From contig JAWWCA010000145.1 in NCBI GenBank assembly GCA_033720695.1, positions 1 to 9,316 on the forward strand: DNA of 9,316 nucleotides. Direction: 5' to 3'. This DNA comes from DATGQT01 sp033720695 (GTDB lineage Bacteria; Bacteroidota; Rhodothermia; Rhodothermales; Rubricoccaceae). Shown one piece after another: positions 1 through 7,585 of the stretch. The notes under the pieces are model-generated. The model was not told where the DNA came from, did no database searches, and worked only from the letters and a program-made list of their open reading frames with translations. Made by a program: the position numbers and the translations under genes. The stretch's first letter is position 1; every line of letters begins with the position of its first letter.

Positions 1-2
1 AG

Positions 3-2159
3 ACGCTCCGCCCCCTCGCCCTCCTCCTCGCCGGCTGCGCGACGATGCAGTCGCAGCCCTCGCCGAACGCACCGGCACCGGCCGAGGCCTCCCCAGGTGC
101 CCCCACCGTGGCCGACTACGACGTCGAGGCGCTCGACTTCCCGCCCGTGCGCGACCCCGCGCTCCCCGAGATCGAGCGCGTTGAGCTCCCGAACGGGCTC
201 GTCGTCTATCTCACCGAGGACCGCTCGCTCCCGCTCGTCCGCGCCTCGGCCCGGATCGGGATGGGCGACCTCTGGGAGCCGGCCGACCACGTCGGCCTCG
301 CCGGCATCACCGCCACGACGATGCGCACCGGCGGCGCCGGTACCCTCGACCCCGACGCGCTCAACCTCGCGCTGGAAAACCTCGGCGCCTCCGTCGAGGT
401 CAGCGCCTCCGACGACGCCACGTTCGCCTCGATGACTACGCTCGCCGAGCACGTGGACGAGGTGCTGCCCCTCTTCGCCGCCGTCCTCATGGAGCCGCAG
501 TTCGCGGAGGAGAAGGTGGCGCTCGCCAAGACCCAGGCGAAGAGCGCGATCTCCCGGCGGAACGATAACCCGCAGTCCATCGCCACGCGCGAGCTGTTCA
601 AGCTGGTCTACGGCCCGGAGAGCCCCTACGCCCGCACTACGGAGTACTGGACGATCGACGCCATCTCGCGCGACGACGTCGTGGGCTTCTACGAGCGGTA
701 CGTCCACCCCAACAACACCGCCATCGCCGTCTGGGGCGACTTCGACGCGGCCGCGATGGCCGACCGCCTCCGCGCTGCCTTTGGGGCGTGGGCGCGGGCC
801 GAGGGCTTCGTGCGGCCCGAGCCGCCTCCCGTCGAGGCCGCGCTCGGCCGCGAGATCGTCTCGGTCGAGAAGGACGACGTGACGCAGAGCACGGTCCTCA
901 TCGGCCACGTCGGCGAGGTCACCTACGACGACCCGGACTACTTCCCGCTCGTCGTCATGAACGAGATCCTCGGCGGCGGCTTCTCCTCGCGCCTCTTCCA
1001 GACCGTCCGCTCCGACCTCGGCCTCGCCTACGCCGTCTTCGGCGTCTACACCGCCGACTACCTCACGCCCGGCGTGTTCTACAGCGGCACCTTCACCAAG
1101 TCCGAGAGCACCGTCGAGGCCGCCCGCGCCATGCTCGACGTGATCGAGGGGATGCAGACGCAGCCGCCGACCGACGAGGAGCTCGCCCTCGCCAAGGACA
1201 GCTACCTCAACTCGTTCGTGTTCAACTTCGACACGAAGGGGGAGGTGCTCAACCGGCAGCTGACGTACGCTTACTACGGCTACCCCGAGGACTTCATCCA
1301 GCGGGTGAAGGCGGGCGTCGAGGCCGTCACGGCCGAGGACGTGCAGCGCGTGGCGCAGCAGTACCTCCACCCGGACCAGGCGCGCATCCTCGTCCTGGGC
1401 AACTCGGAGGACTTCGACGAGCCCGTCACCGCGTTGGGCGAGGTCCGCGCGCTCGACATCACCATCCCGACGGCGCCGCCGGGCGGGGAGCCGACGGTGC
1501 CCACGGGCGACGCCGACGCCGGGGCCGCGCTCCTCGGCCGCGTCTTCGACGCCCTCGGCGGGGCCGGCCGGTTCGCCGCCATCGAGGCGGTCCGCTACGA
1601 AGCGGAGACGGAGGCCACCCTCGGCGGGCAGACGGTGACGCTCCAGTCCGAGGCGACCGTCGTGCTGCCCGAGCGGGTCCACGCCGTCCAAAACACGCCG
1701 ATGGGTGCCATCACGATCGTCCTCGACGGCGACCAGGCCGTGATCGAGACGCCGGGCGGGCGCCAGCCCGCGCCGCCGCCGCTCGTCGAGCAGGTGCGGA
1801 GCCAGCTCTGGCAGGACCTCCCCTACCTCCTCGCCCGCGCCGACGAGCTGGCCGTCACGGCGCTCGACTCCGACGAGGGCGTCGAGCGCCTCGCCATCGT
1901 CGCGCCCGGCCTCGCCCATCCGTTGACGCTCGGCATCGACCCGGAGACCGCCCGGCCCGTTCGCCTGAACATGGTCGTCGTCGGCGCACAGGGGCCGCAG
2001 GAGATCGTCATCGCCTTCAGCGACTACCAAGACGTGGACGGCCTGCTGCTCCCGTTCGCCACGAGCCAGACGGCCGACGGCGAGCCGGCCGGGAGCTCGC
2101 GCTACCGCAGCATCGTCCTCAACCCGGACGTGGACCCGGCGCTGTTCGAGATGGAGTGA
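3..2159 (+). CDS. M16 family peptidase-like lipoprotein, catalytically inactive (R/Y-type) subunit with C-terminal LolA-like domain; 5' partial
   Basis: The frame is open from the left edge, so the true start lies upstream. Residues before the Met at 45 form the end of a lipoprotein signal peptide with a good lipobox (LLAGC, 24-38; lipidated Cys at 36-38), so Met45 is not the start. Numbered from Met45: the N-terminal M16 lobe covers about 40-255 and the second lobe about 265-470. At the place of the zinc motif HxxEH the protein reads GLAGITATTM (85-93), with Gly87, Ala90 and Thr91 replacing His, Glu and His, so it should not bind zinc. The second lobe keeps the Arg322/Tyr329 pair (RSDLGLAY) that in M16B heterodimers helps hold the substrate. 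Family knowledge predicts a partner with HxxEH, often encoded next door; I infer it lies just upstream. Residues about 492-704 look like a LolA/LppX-type lipoprotein-carrier fold (by pattern, moderate certainty). Likely acts in the periplasm or on the outer membrane in peptide breakdown. Confidence 0.9.
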   Translation, partial: TLRPLALLLAGCATMQSQPSPNAPAPAEASPGAPTVADYDVEALDFPPVRDPALPEIERVELPNGLVVYLTEDRSLPLVRASARIGMGDLWEPADHVGLAGITATTMRTGGAGTLDPDALNLALENLGASVEVSASDDATFASMTTLAEHVDEVLPLFAAVLMEPQFAEEKVALAKTQAKSAISRRNDNPQSIATRELFKLVYGPESPYARTTEYWTIDAISRDDVVGFYERYVHPNNTAIAVWGDFDAAAMADRLRAAFGAWARAEGFVRPEPPPVEAALGREIVSVEKDDVTQSTVLIGHVGEVTYDDPDYFPLVVMNEILGGGFSSRLFQTVRSDLGLAYAVFGVYTADYLTPGVFYSGTFTKSESTVEAARAMLDVIEGMQTQPPTDEELALAKDSYLNSFVFNFDTKGEVLNRQLTYAYYGYPEDFIQRVKAGVEAVTAEDVQRVAQQYLHPDQARILVLGNSEDFDEPVTALGEVRALDITIPTAPPGGEPTVPTGDADAGAALLGRVFDALGGAGRFAAIEAVRYEAETEATLGGQTVTLQSEATVVLPERVHAVQNTPMGAITIVLDGDQAVIETPGGRQPAPPPLVEQVRSQLWQDLPYLLARADELAVTALDSDEGVERLAIVAPGLAHPLTLGIDPETARPVRLNMVVVGAQGPQEIVIAFSDYQDVDGLLLPFATSQTADGEPAGSSRYRSIVLNPDVDPALFEME

Positions 2160-2166
2160 CGCCGCG

Positions 2167-2197
2167 CCCGACGAGGGGTCGGTCAGCCCGGGTCGGG
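2167..2197. terminator. weak convergent-gene hairpin candidate
   Basis: The two convergent genes end at 2159 (+) and 2183 (-). The gap holds a dyad CCGAC (2168-2172) / GTCGG (2178-2182) with a 5-base loop. An alternative is CCCGAC (2167-2172) / GTCGGG (2192-2197), which reaches into the end of the minus-strand gene. Either could act in both directions. There is no T tract and the stems are short, so this is a weak call resting mainly on position. Confidence 0.22.
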
Positions 2198-5100
2198 AGC
2201 CGCACCGGGGGCGGGGGACCCCGGCCCGGTGCTCTCCTCGGCGAGGGCGTGGAGCGCCGCGAAGGGCTCGGCGCGGTCGGCGTCGAAGAAGAGGGCGCGG
2301 AGCGGGTCCGCGGCGGCCCACCGCACGAAGGCGGCCGTGCGCGCGCGGCGGGTCTCGCTCCCGACGTTCTTGACGATCCGGTACTTGATCCGGTCCTGCC
2401 ACCGCGGGGCCGAGAGGTCCACGACGAGCGTCGAGCCCCCTCGGAAGGTGTGGGCGGGCGTCCCGGTCCCCCGGTCGGCCCGGACCCGCTGGGACTGCGT
2501 GAGCGAGACGATGACCTGGGGGATGTGCCGCCCGTCGGGGCCCACGCGCATCGCGCGCCGGAGCTCGTGGACCTCGAAGCGCGGGGCGGCCTCGAGGTCG
2601 AGGCCGAGCACGCCGGCGAGCTCCGGGGCCGCCTGGAACGCCTTCGTCAGGTGCTTGTGCAGCCGTTTCCGATGCGCGCGCGTGGTGTCGAAAAGCGCTT
2701 CTCGGTCCTCGAGGTAGAAGCAGGCGTCGGCGTAGCGCTTGAGCTCGTCGACCATCGCCTCGTAGTGCTCCCCGATCCTCGCCCACGTGTCCTCGTCGAG
2801 GGCGGAGGTGTCGAGCCCCTTCCAGCGTAGCGTGTCGACGGACAGCGAGCGGAGGGTGTCGTCGGAGGGCTGGTCGAGGTTGGCGGGGTAGATCCCGCGG
2901 CGGCGGAACGCCTCGACGAACGCGACGCGGTAGTTGTACCGGTCGTTTCGGACGAGGTCGTAGTCGGCCGTGAGGAGGGCGCGGAGGTACTCGAAGAACG
3001 TGACGTCGACGGGGGGGACGTAGTCGACGGCGCGGATGCACATGGTGAGGACGTGGCCGGCCGCCTTGGCCGCCTCGTCGGCGAGCCGCCGCACGAGGTC
3101 GGGGTGGACCGCCCCGCCCGGGAGCACGCCCGTCCCGCCGGTGTAGAGGCGGAGGAGGTCGGCGATGCGGGTGTTGTAGATGGCGAGGAAGGCGTCGAAG
3201 ACGGCGCCGACCAGGATGGCCCCGCGCGCGTGCGGGGTTCGGTGGCGCTGGAGGTCGGCGGGGTCGGGCTCGAACCGGACCCAGGCGCCGTCCTCGACCC
3301 GCCCGATGGCGTCGCGGAGCGCGCCGCGCCCCCCGGTGGCGCGTCCGAACTCGACGGCGAGGCTGCCGAGCATGGACTCCGCCTCGAGGTCGCCACGCGT
3401 CTTGGCGATCTCGCGCTCGAGCACCTCCGGGATCGTGAAGTGCTGCAGGAGCGCGACGATGTCGGCGAACCCCTCGTGGAGGGCGAGGACGTCGAGGTTC
3501 GTCGGCTCGTTGAACCGGCGCTGCATCCCGTCGAGGATGGCGTGGGTGGTCTCGTGCGCGACGATGTCGTGCGAGAGGCAGCTGTAGATCCGGCTGTTGG
3601 GCATGTGGCCCCCGGGGTCGTCGGCCGTCGCCTCGAAGTAGCCGAACCGGAGCGACACCTCCTGGGGGCTGTAGAACGCGTTGGCCTGCCGGAGGGCGTG
3701 GGGGTGGACGGCCAGCCGCTGGACGAAGTGGCGGTCGTCGCTGGGGTCTTGCGGGTCCGGGCGAGGGCGCCAGAGGACGGGGCGCCCGAGGGCGCGCTCG
3801 AAGTGCTCGATGGTCTTCATCGCGACGGCATAGACCATCTGCTGGTGGAACTTCGGGTTGCCCACCGAGGGGGCCCAGCCGTCCTGCGCGAGGATGCGGG
3901 GGTCGTCGAGGTCCACGGGGTCGTACCGCTTGCCCGACGCGTCCCTGTCCTTCACCACGAGGTACTCCCCGACGAGCCCCTCCCGCTTCGTCGAGCGCAG
4001 CGGCTCCCAGCGGACCGTGAGCGTCACCTCGTTGGTCTCGGCCGTGTCGAGCCGCGTGGAGAGGCTCGGGTCCACGGCGTAGACGCGGATGCGGCGGTAG
4101 GGCGGATCGCTGACCTCGGGCTCGGCGTCGCACGCCGGGAGCACCGGCGGCACGATGCGCGGCGTCTCCGGCGCCGGCCGGCCGGTGGGGACCGGGTAGC
4201 GCGCGGCGACGTGCTTGCGGAGGGCGTCGGAGGCCCCCCCGTCCTCGATGACGGCCTCCATCAACCGGCGGAGGACGTCGTCCTCGAGGTGGGCCGCAGC
4301 GTCGGGATCCGGGACGAGCGCCTGCAGCTCCTCGTTGAGCAGCCAGCGCTGCGCGAGCTCCAGGTTGAACATCGCCTCCCGGGCGGGGGGCGCCTCGGCG
4401 AGGCCCAGGCCCGTGAGCAACCGGAAGAAGGCCCACGAGTGACGGGACCGCTCGCTCCGGTCCAGCCCGAAGCGGGGTCGGACGTCGAGGGCGGCGCGGG
4501 CCTGGAGCACGCCGTTGCCGAACCGCTCGACGTCCTTCTGCTTGGCCGACGAGAAGAGCGCGTGGCGGACGGCCTCGACGCGCCGCCAGTCGCGCGGCAG
4601 CTCGGCCTTGTAGCGCTCGAACCACAGCGCCGCCGCTGCCGCCACCTGGGGCGTCGCCGACGAGGTGCCCTCGCCGTTGAGGCGGACGACGTCCGGGCAC
4701 ATGAACCGCGGCCACGGGATGTTCGGGGTGTAGGCGCACAGCGCCGTCGTCATGGCCGAGGGCGGGCCGAAGCTGCCCTCCAGCGTGTTCCCTTCGAGGT
4801 CGTCGTAGGGCGTGCCGTCGGCCATCACGCCGCACACGGCGAGCACGCGCGGGTAGCGCGCCGGGTACACGAGCACGCGCGGCGGCGAGACCCCGACGTG
4901 GTTGCCGGCGGCGGTGCAGAGGCAGACGCCCGCCTCGTAGGCCGCGTCGACGGCCTCGGCCCAGGCCCGGGAGGGCAGGCCCCCCATGCTCATCGTGACG
5001 ACGTCGCACCGCTGCGCCACGGCGTACTGGAGCGCCTGAGCGAACGCGCTCGTGCGGAGGAGCACGACGCTGTCGGCCACGCGGAGCGGGAGCACCTCGG

Positions 5101-5824
5101 CCTCCGGCGCCCCGCCGAGGACGGTGCCCCCGTGAGCCGAGACCTCCTTGCCGGCGAGGATGCCGAGAGTGCCGGTGCCGTGCCCGGAGTTGTCGAGGAG
5201 GAGGAGGTTCCGGTCCGGGTCCTCGGCGCGGTTCCGGTCCCGGTCGGCACCGACGAAGCTCCGTTCGAGGTGCCGGACCACGTGCCGAGGCGTCGTCTCG
5301 TGGGCGCGGTAGTACCCCGTGTCGAGGTGGGCGATGCGGGTCCGCGGGTCGCTGAAGGCGACGGCGTCGCGGGCGGCGCCGAGCTGAGAGTAGTCGTCCC
5401 CGAGGTGCCAGGCGAAGACGCCGTTGGGGCCGACCGCCTTCCCGCGCGTGCCGTCCTGCCCGTTGCGCGTGCAGTCCACGCCCGCAGCGAAGCCCGCGAC
5501 GACGTCGGCCTCGTTGGTGTCGGGGTAGACGCCGCGGTGCACGAGGTCGGGCTCGGCGAAAAGGACGTCCGACTCGGCCACGCCGAGCTGGTCGGCCACG
5601 CGGGCGTGGGCGAGGTCCCAGGGGGTCGCGGCCCCAGTGGGGCCGTCGGGGAGGTCGGCGAGAAACCACCGCGGCTGCGCGCTCAGTCCCAGGGTGCCCT
5701 CGGGCGGGTCGTCGTAGAGGGGCCGGAGGTTCGCCCGCGACTCCGCGGCGGCGAGGGAGGGCGGGGGTCGGAGCTTGACGAGGATGCGGGCGGCCTCAGC
5801 GGGCTCCGGAGCGGGGTGCGGCAT
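2183..5824 (-). CDS. Bifunctional protease: subtilisin-like S8 serine protease fused to thermolysin-like HExxH metalloprotease, predicted cytoplasmic
   Basis: 1213 residues with two complete active sites. Residues 1-100 resemble an S8 propeptide/I9-like lead-in ending in FAEPDLV. The S8 domain (about 130-440) shows Asp168 (AHLDTG), His215 (SGHGTGT), oxyanion Asn308 (AAGNH) and nucleophile Ser388 (GTSSATP), in subtilisin order. A helical, low-similarity linker follows (about 440-570). The metalloprotease unit (about 575-1000) has HETTH at 757-761, the third zinc ligand Glu784 in HEGFAD with Asp788 matching the thermolysin EAISD motif, and His865 (PHARGA) as a candidate for thermolysin His231. 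Residues 1080-1185 form a predicted beta-rich C-terminal domain; the tail is Pro/Gly-rich. An in-frame TAG (5828-5830) lies two codons before the ATG, so no upstream signal peptide is possible, and the N-terminus has no hydrophobic segment. The protein is therefore probably cytoplasmic unless exported by an unusual route. It is monocistronic. Substrates are unknown; maturation or protein quality control are guesses. Both protease calls are firm; the joint function is not. Confidence 0.93.
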   Translation of the reverse strand: MPHPAPEPAEAARILVKLRPPPSLAAAESRANLRPLYDDPPEGTLGLSAQPRWFLADLPDGPTGAATPWDLAHARVADQLGVAESDVLFAEPDLVHRGVYPDTNEADVVAGFAAGVDCTRNGQDGTRGKAVGPNGVFAWHLGDDYSQLGAARDAVAFSDPRTRIAHLDTGYYRAHETTPRHVVRHLERSFVGADRDRNRAEDPDRNLLLLDNSGHGTGTLGILAGKEVSAHGGTVLGGAPEAEVLPLRVADSVVLLRTSAFAQALQYAVAQRCDVVTMSMGGLPSRAWAEAVDAAYEAGVCLCTAAGNHVGVSPPRVLVYPARYPRVLAVCGVMADGTPYDDLEGNTLEGSFGPPSAMTTALCAYTPNIPWPRFMCPDVVRLNGEGTSSATPQVAAAAALWFERYKAELPRDWRRVEAVRHALFSSAKQKDVERFGNGVLQARAALDVRPRFGLDRSERSRHSWAFFRLLTGLGLAEAPPAREAMFNLELAQRWLLNEELQALVPDPDAAAHLEDDVLRRLMEAVIEDGGASDALRKHVAARYPVPTGRPAPETPRIVPPVLPACDAEPEVSDPPYRRIRVYAVDPSLSTRLDTAETNEVTLTVRWEPLRSTKREGLVGEYLVVKDRDASGKRYDPVDLDDPRILAQDGWAPSVGNPKFHQQMVYAVAMKTIEHFERALGRPVLWRPRPDPQDPSDDRHFVQRLAVHPHALRQANAFYSPQEVSLRFGYFEATADDPGGHMPNSRIYSCLSHDIVAHETTHAILDGMQRRFNEPTNLDVLALHEGFADIVALLQHFTIPEVLEREIAKTRGDLEAESMLGSLAVEFGRATGGRGALRDAIGRVEDGAWVRFEPDPADLQRHRTPHARGAILVGAVFDAFLAIYNTRIADLLRLYTGGTGVLPGGAVHPDLVRRLADEAAKAAGHVLTMCIRAVDYVPPVDVTFFEYLRALLTADYDLVRNDRYNYRVAFVEAFRRRGIYPANLDQPSDDTLRSLSVDTLRWKGLDTSALDEDTWARIGEHYEAMVDELKRYADACFYLEDREALFDTTRAHRKRLHKHLTKAFQAAPELAGVLGLDLEAAPRFEVHELRRAMRVGPDGRHIPQVIVSLTQSQRVRADRGTGTPAHTFRGGSTLVVDLSAPRWQDRIKYRIVKNVGSETRRARTAAFVRWAAADPLRALFFDADRAEPFAALHALAEESTGPGSPAPGAAPDPG

Positions 5825-5830
5825 GGTCTA

Positions 5831-5834
5831 CCTT
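5831..5834 (-). promoter_or_regulatory. Shine-Dalgarno-like AAGG before the double-protease start
   Basis: On the minus strand AAGG lies 6 nt before the ATG at 5824-5822, an acceptable spacing. With the in-frame TAG at 5828-5830 it fixes this ATG as the earliest possible start. The match is short, so its importance for initiation is uncertain. Confidence 0.4.
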
Positions 5835-6080
5835 ATCGAAACAGTTGCCGGTCAACGCAGAGTCCTCGCGCGGGCGGCGAGGGAGCCGGTCAGCGGCTCG
5901 GACGGCGCCCCAACGTGGGGCTCGGACGTCGGGTCGGAGCGGGAGCGCGCGGCAGTCGCACCCCTCCGTGGAAAGACTCTCCCGACGCCAGGATCTCGGG
6001 GTTTTCAAGCGGCACCAGAGGGCCGGGCCGCCGTCGGTCATTCGGGGTACTCTGATCCACTCCTCTTGCTCAACAGGGTT

Positions 6081-6109
6081 AATAAACGGAGGGTTGCGGA
6101 AAACAGCAA
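6081..6109 (-). promoter_or_regulatory. candidate promoter of the double protease gene
   Basis: On the minus strand TTGCTG (6104-6109) is followed after a 17-bp spacer by TTTATT (6081-6086). This resembles a sigma-70-type -35/-10 pair with four of six matches in the -10 box, and it lies in the only AT-rich patch of the gap. Transcription would begin near 6074 and give a leader of about 250 nt before the ATG at 5824. Bacteroidota promoters often follow other consensus sequences, so this is tentative. Confidence 0.3.
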
Positions 6110-6282
6110 GCGAAGGGTCGCCCTCCACGTGGACCCGTCACCGGGCACGCAGGAGGGTCCGAGGCCCCGGCGATGGCGGCCCCGACCCCCCTCGCGATGC
6201 GGAGCTGAGGCCAGGCGCTGGATACGAAGGCTCAGGCCCGAGAGACGAGGGGCGGCGGTGAGCACGGAGCCACACGACGATT

Positions 6283-6327
6283 TCCTCCGCTCTGCTCCAG
6301 GTGACGGGGCTGAAGGTCAGCGGAGGA
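6283..6327 (-). terminator. two-tier stem-loop over the T9SS cargo gene stop codon
   Basis: A perfect 9-bp inverted repeat, TCCTCCGCT (6283-6291) and AGCGGAGGA (6319-6327), encloses 27 nt. Read on the minus strand, the enclosed part can form a second 6-bp stem, CTTCAG/CTGGAG (one G-U pair), with a 9-nt loop and a symmetric 3x3 internal loop between the stems. The TGA stop (6319-6317) overlaps the 5' arm. Only AAATCG follows, so there is no proper U tract. It may be a Rho-independent-like terminator or an mRNA 3' end stabiliser. Confidence 0.45.
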
Positions 6328-7495
6328 GCGTGACGGTGCGGGCGTGGGGGACGCCGCCGGCCGTGATGTGGGCGAGGTAGACCCCGGCCGGGAGCCCCGA
6401 CGCCTCCCACCGCACCGCGTGGTCCCCGGCGGCACGCACCCCGTCTACGAGTACGGCGACTTCGCGCCCGAGTGCGTCGTGGGCGGAGAGGCGAACGGTC
6501 TGTGGGCGGTCGAGCGAGAATGAGAGCGTCGTGGAACCCCGTGCCGGGTTCGGACGAGCGGCATGAAGGGCGGCGCGGAGTCCATCAGGAGAGGGCTCGG
6601 ACGAGACGGTCAAGAACCTGCTCTGCGCCTCCCTCGCGTTGGCGAGGATGTCGTCTTCGGATGTGCCGGCGACGAACGCGAAGACCACCGTCTCCGACGC
6701 CCCGGTCGCGATGTCAAAGGTCCCGATGCCGAGAACGGTCCGGCGGTCGACGACGGCCGTGATGGAGCACCACGTGTCGATGCTGCTCAGGCTGCCGAAG
6801 AGGAAATCGTCTCCGGGGAGGACGTCGTGCCGGAACCCCGTGACGGTGACGTCCTGCCAGGGCGTGTCGAGGGCCATCTGCCCATAGTAGTTCGGGTTGA
6901 TCAGCGAGCAGCCCGACTCGTAGACGAGTTGCGTGTCGTCGTCCAGACAGGCATGGTCGCCACACTCCGGAGAGGTCACGTCCCAGTCGGCGAGGATGCC
7001 GGGGTAGAGGCCGGCGAGGTCCTCGCCCGAGGTGTTATCGATCTCGAACGCGAGGTAGACGAACGGCTCGCCCATCCGCGCGAATGCTGTCGTGGTCACC
7101 GTGAGCCCGATCGGGCCATCGCCGGTCGCAGCGGCATCCTCGTAGGTGGTCTGGAGCGCCACGTCGAAGCCGGCCGGCGGGGGGACCGGAGCGACGGGCA
7201 TTACCGGGACCCACTCGACAGGGGTACCGAAGACGCGTTCCCAGAGGCTGCCGGAGACCTGGGTAGAGGACTGCCCGACGAGGAAGGTGCCCTCGTAGAG
7301 CCCGTTGATCCCGCCGAAGACGAACCCGGTCCCGGTTGGGGGGCCTCCGGTGTCGCCGTAGGCGCCGAGCTCGCCGTTGTCGAAGAGCTCGAACTGGACG
7401 GCGCCGGTATCGATGATCCCACTGCTCGTCGGTTGGGCGAGGGCAGGGAGGGGTAGGGTGAAGAGAAGGGTTACGAGCCGTCGGTAGCCATTCAT
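6317..7495 (-). CDS. Secreted protein with T9SS type A C-terminal sorting domain
   Basis: 392 residues from the ATG at 7495. An upstream in-frame ATG at 7534 exists, but it lies 5' of the candidate -10 box, and only the 7495 start puts a normal signal peptide at the N-terminus (residues 1-20: NGYRR followed by a hydrophobic stretch ending PALA|Q). Residues 310-392 are a textbook type IX secretion sorting domain: RPNPARGSTTLSFSL, then LGREVAVL, then GLPAGVYLAHI and the end TVTLLR. Such domains guide export across the outer membrane and are then usually cleaved. The body (about 21-305) is beta-rich, with no enzyme motif I recognise. It contains FEIDNTSGEDL and GILADWDV motifs seen in uncharacterised T9SS cargo, and four cysteines (178, 183, 196, 243) that could form two disulfides. 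Function unknown; likely cell-surface or released. It appears to be monocistronic. Confidence 0.88.
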   Translation of the reverse strand: MNGYRRLVTLLFTLPLPALAQPTSSGIIDTGAVQFELFDNGELGAYGDTGGPPTGTGFVFGGINGLYEGTFLVGQSSTQVSGSLWERVFGTPVEWVPVMPVAPVPPPAGFDVALQTTYEDAAATGDGPIGLTVTTTAFARMGEPFVYLAFEIDNTSGEDLAGLYPGILADWDVTSPECGDHACLDDDTQLVYESGCSLINPNYYGQMALDTPWQDVTVTGFRHDVLPGDDFLFGSLSSIDTWCSITAVVDRRTVLGIGTFDIATGASETVVFAFVAGTSEDDILANAREAQSRFLTVSSEPSPDGLRAALHAARPNPARGSTTLSFSLDRPQTVRLSAHDALGREVAVLVDGVRAAGDHAVRWEASGLPAGVYLAHITAGGVPHARTVTLLR

Positions 7496-7525
7496 GGTGC
7501 GCTCGGAAGGTGCAATCCTTACTAC

Positions 7526-7553
7526 AGAATACACTTACGCGCCAATAATGCAA
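7526..7553 (-). promoter_or_regulatory. candidate promoter of the T9SS cargo gene
   Basis: On the minus strand TTGCAT (7548-7553), a 16-bp spacer and TATTCT (7526-7531) form a sigma-70-like pair in a local AT-rich patch. It also fits loosely the Bacteroidota pattern of TTG, about 19-20 nt, then TA-rich. Transcription would begin near 7519, about 24 nt before the ATG at 7495. That places the alternative ATG at 7534 outside the transcript, which supports the shorter protein. Confidence 0.42.
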
Positions 7554-7585
7554 CGTCTTGATCGGGTGCCGAGCGCGCCGTAGGA

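Larger units (their letters stand above)
5825..6282. other. gene-free stretch between double protease and T9SS cargo gene
   Basis: About 460 bp with no convincing gene. The short open frames here are rich in Arg, Pro and Ser, as expected from chance reading of GC-rich DNA, and have no recognisable domain. Two features stand out. One is an AT-rich island near 6075-6105, where the surrounding DNA is about 65-70% GC. The other is a 10-bp direct repeat GGCTCGGACG at 5895-5904 and 5919-5928 (24-bp period), which may be chance in such DNA. The region is the leader and upstream region of the minus-strand protease gene and the downstream region of the T9SS cargo gene. Confidence 0.6.

Noticed and set aside
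788..2830. A 680-residue plus-strand open frame overlapping the M16 gene
   Set aside because: The protein is extremely Arg/Ala/Gly-rich with RR runs throughout, runs across two real genes in different orientations, and has no recognisable motif. It is a frame shadow.
5895..5928. 10-bp direct repeat GGCTCGGACG with 24-bp period
   Set aside because: Only two copies in highly GC-biased DNA, with poor similarity between them outside the 10 bp. Chance is a sufficient explanation.
3053..6055. A 1000-residue open frame on the plus strand opposite the double protease
   Set aside because: It lies antisense to a gene with two intact active sites. Its protein is rich in Arg, Gly, Val and Glu with no domain pattern, as expected when a GC-rich gene is read on the other strand.
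5796..6128. A 110-residue minus-strand open frame at the start of the protease leader
   Set aside because: It overlaps the protease start in another frame and has no domain or ribosome-binding site, and its composition is as expected by chance.
7496..7534. Longer start for the T9SS cargo protein at 7534
   Set aside because: It would put 13 polar residues before the signal peptide, and it lies upstream of the start predicted from the -10 box at 7526-7531.
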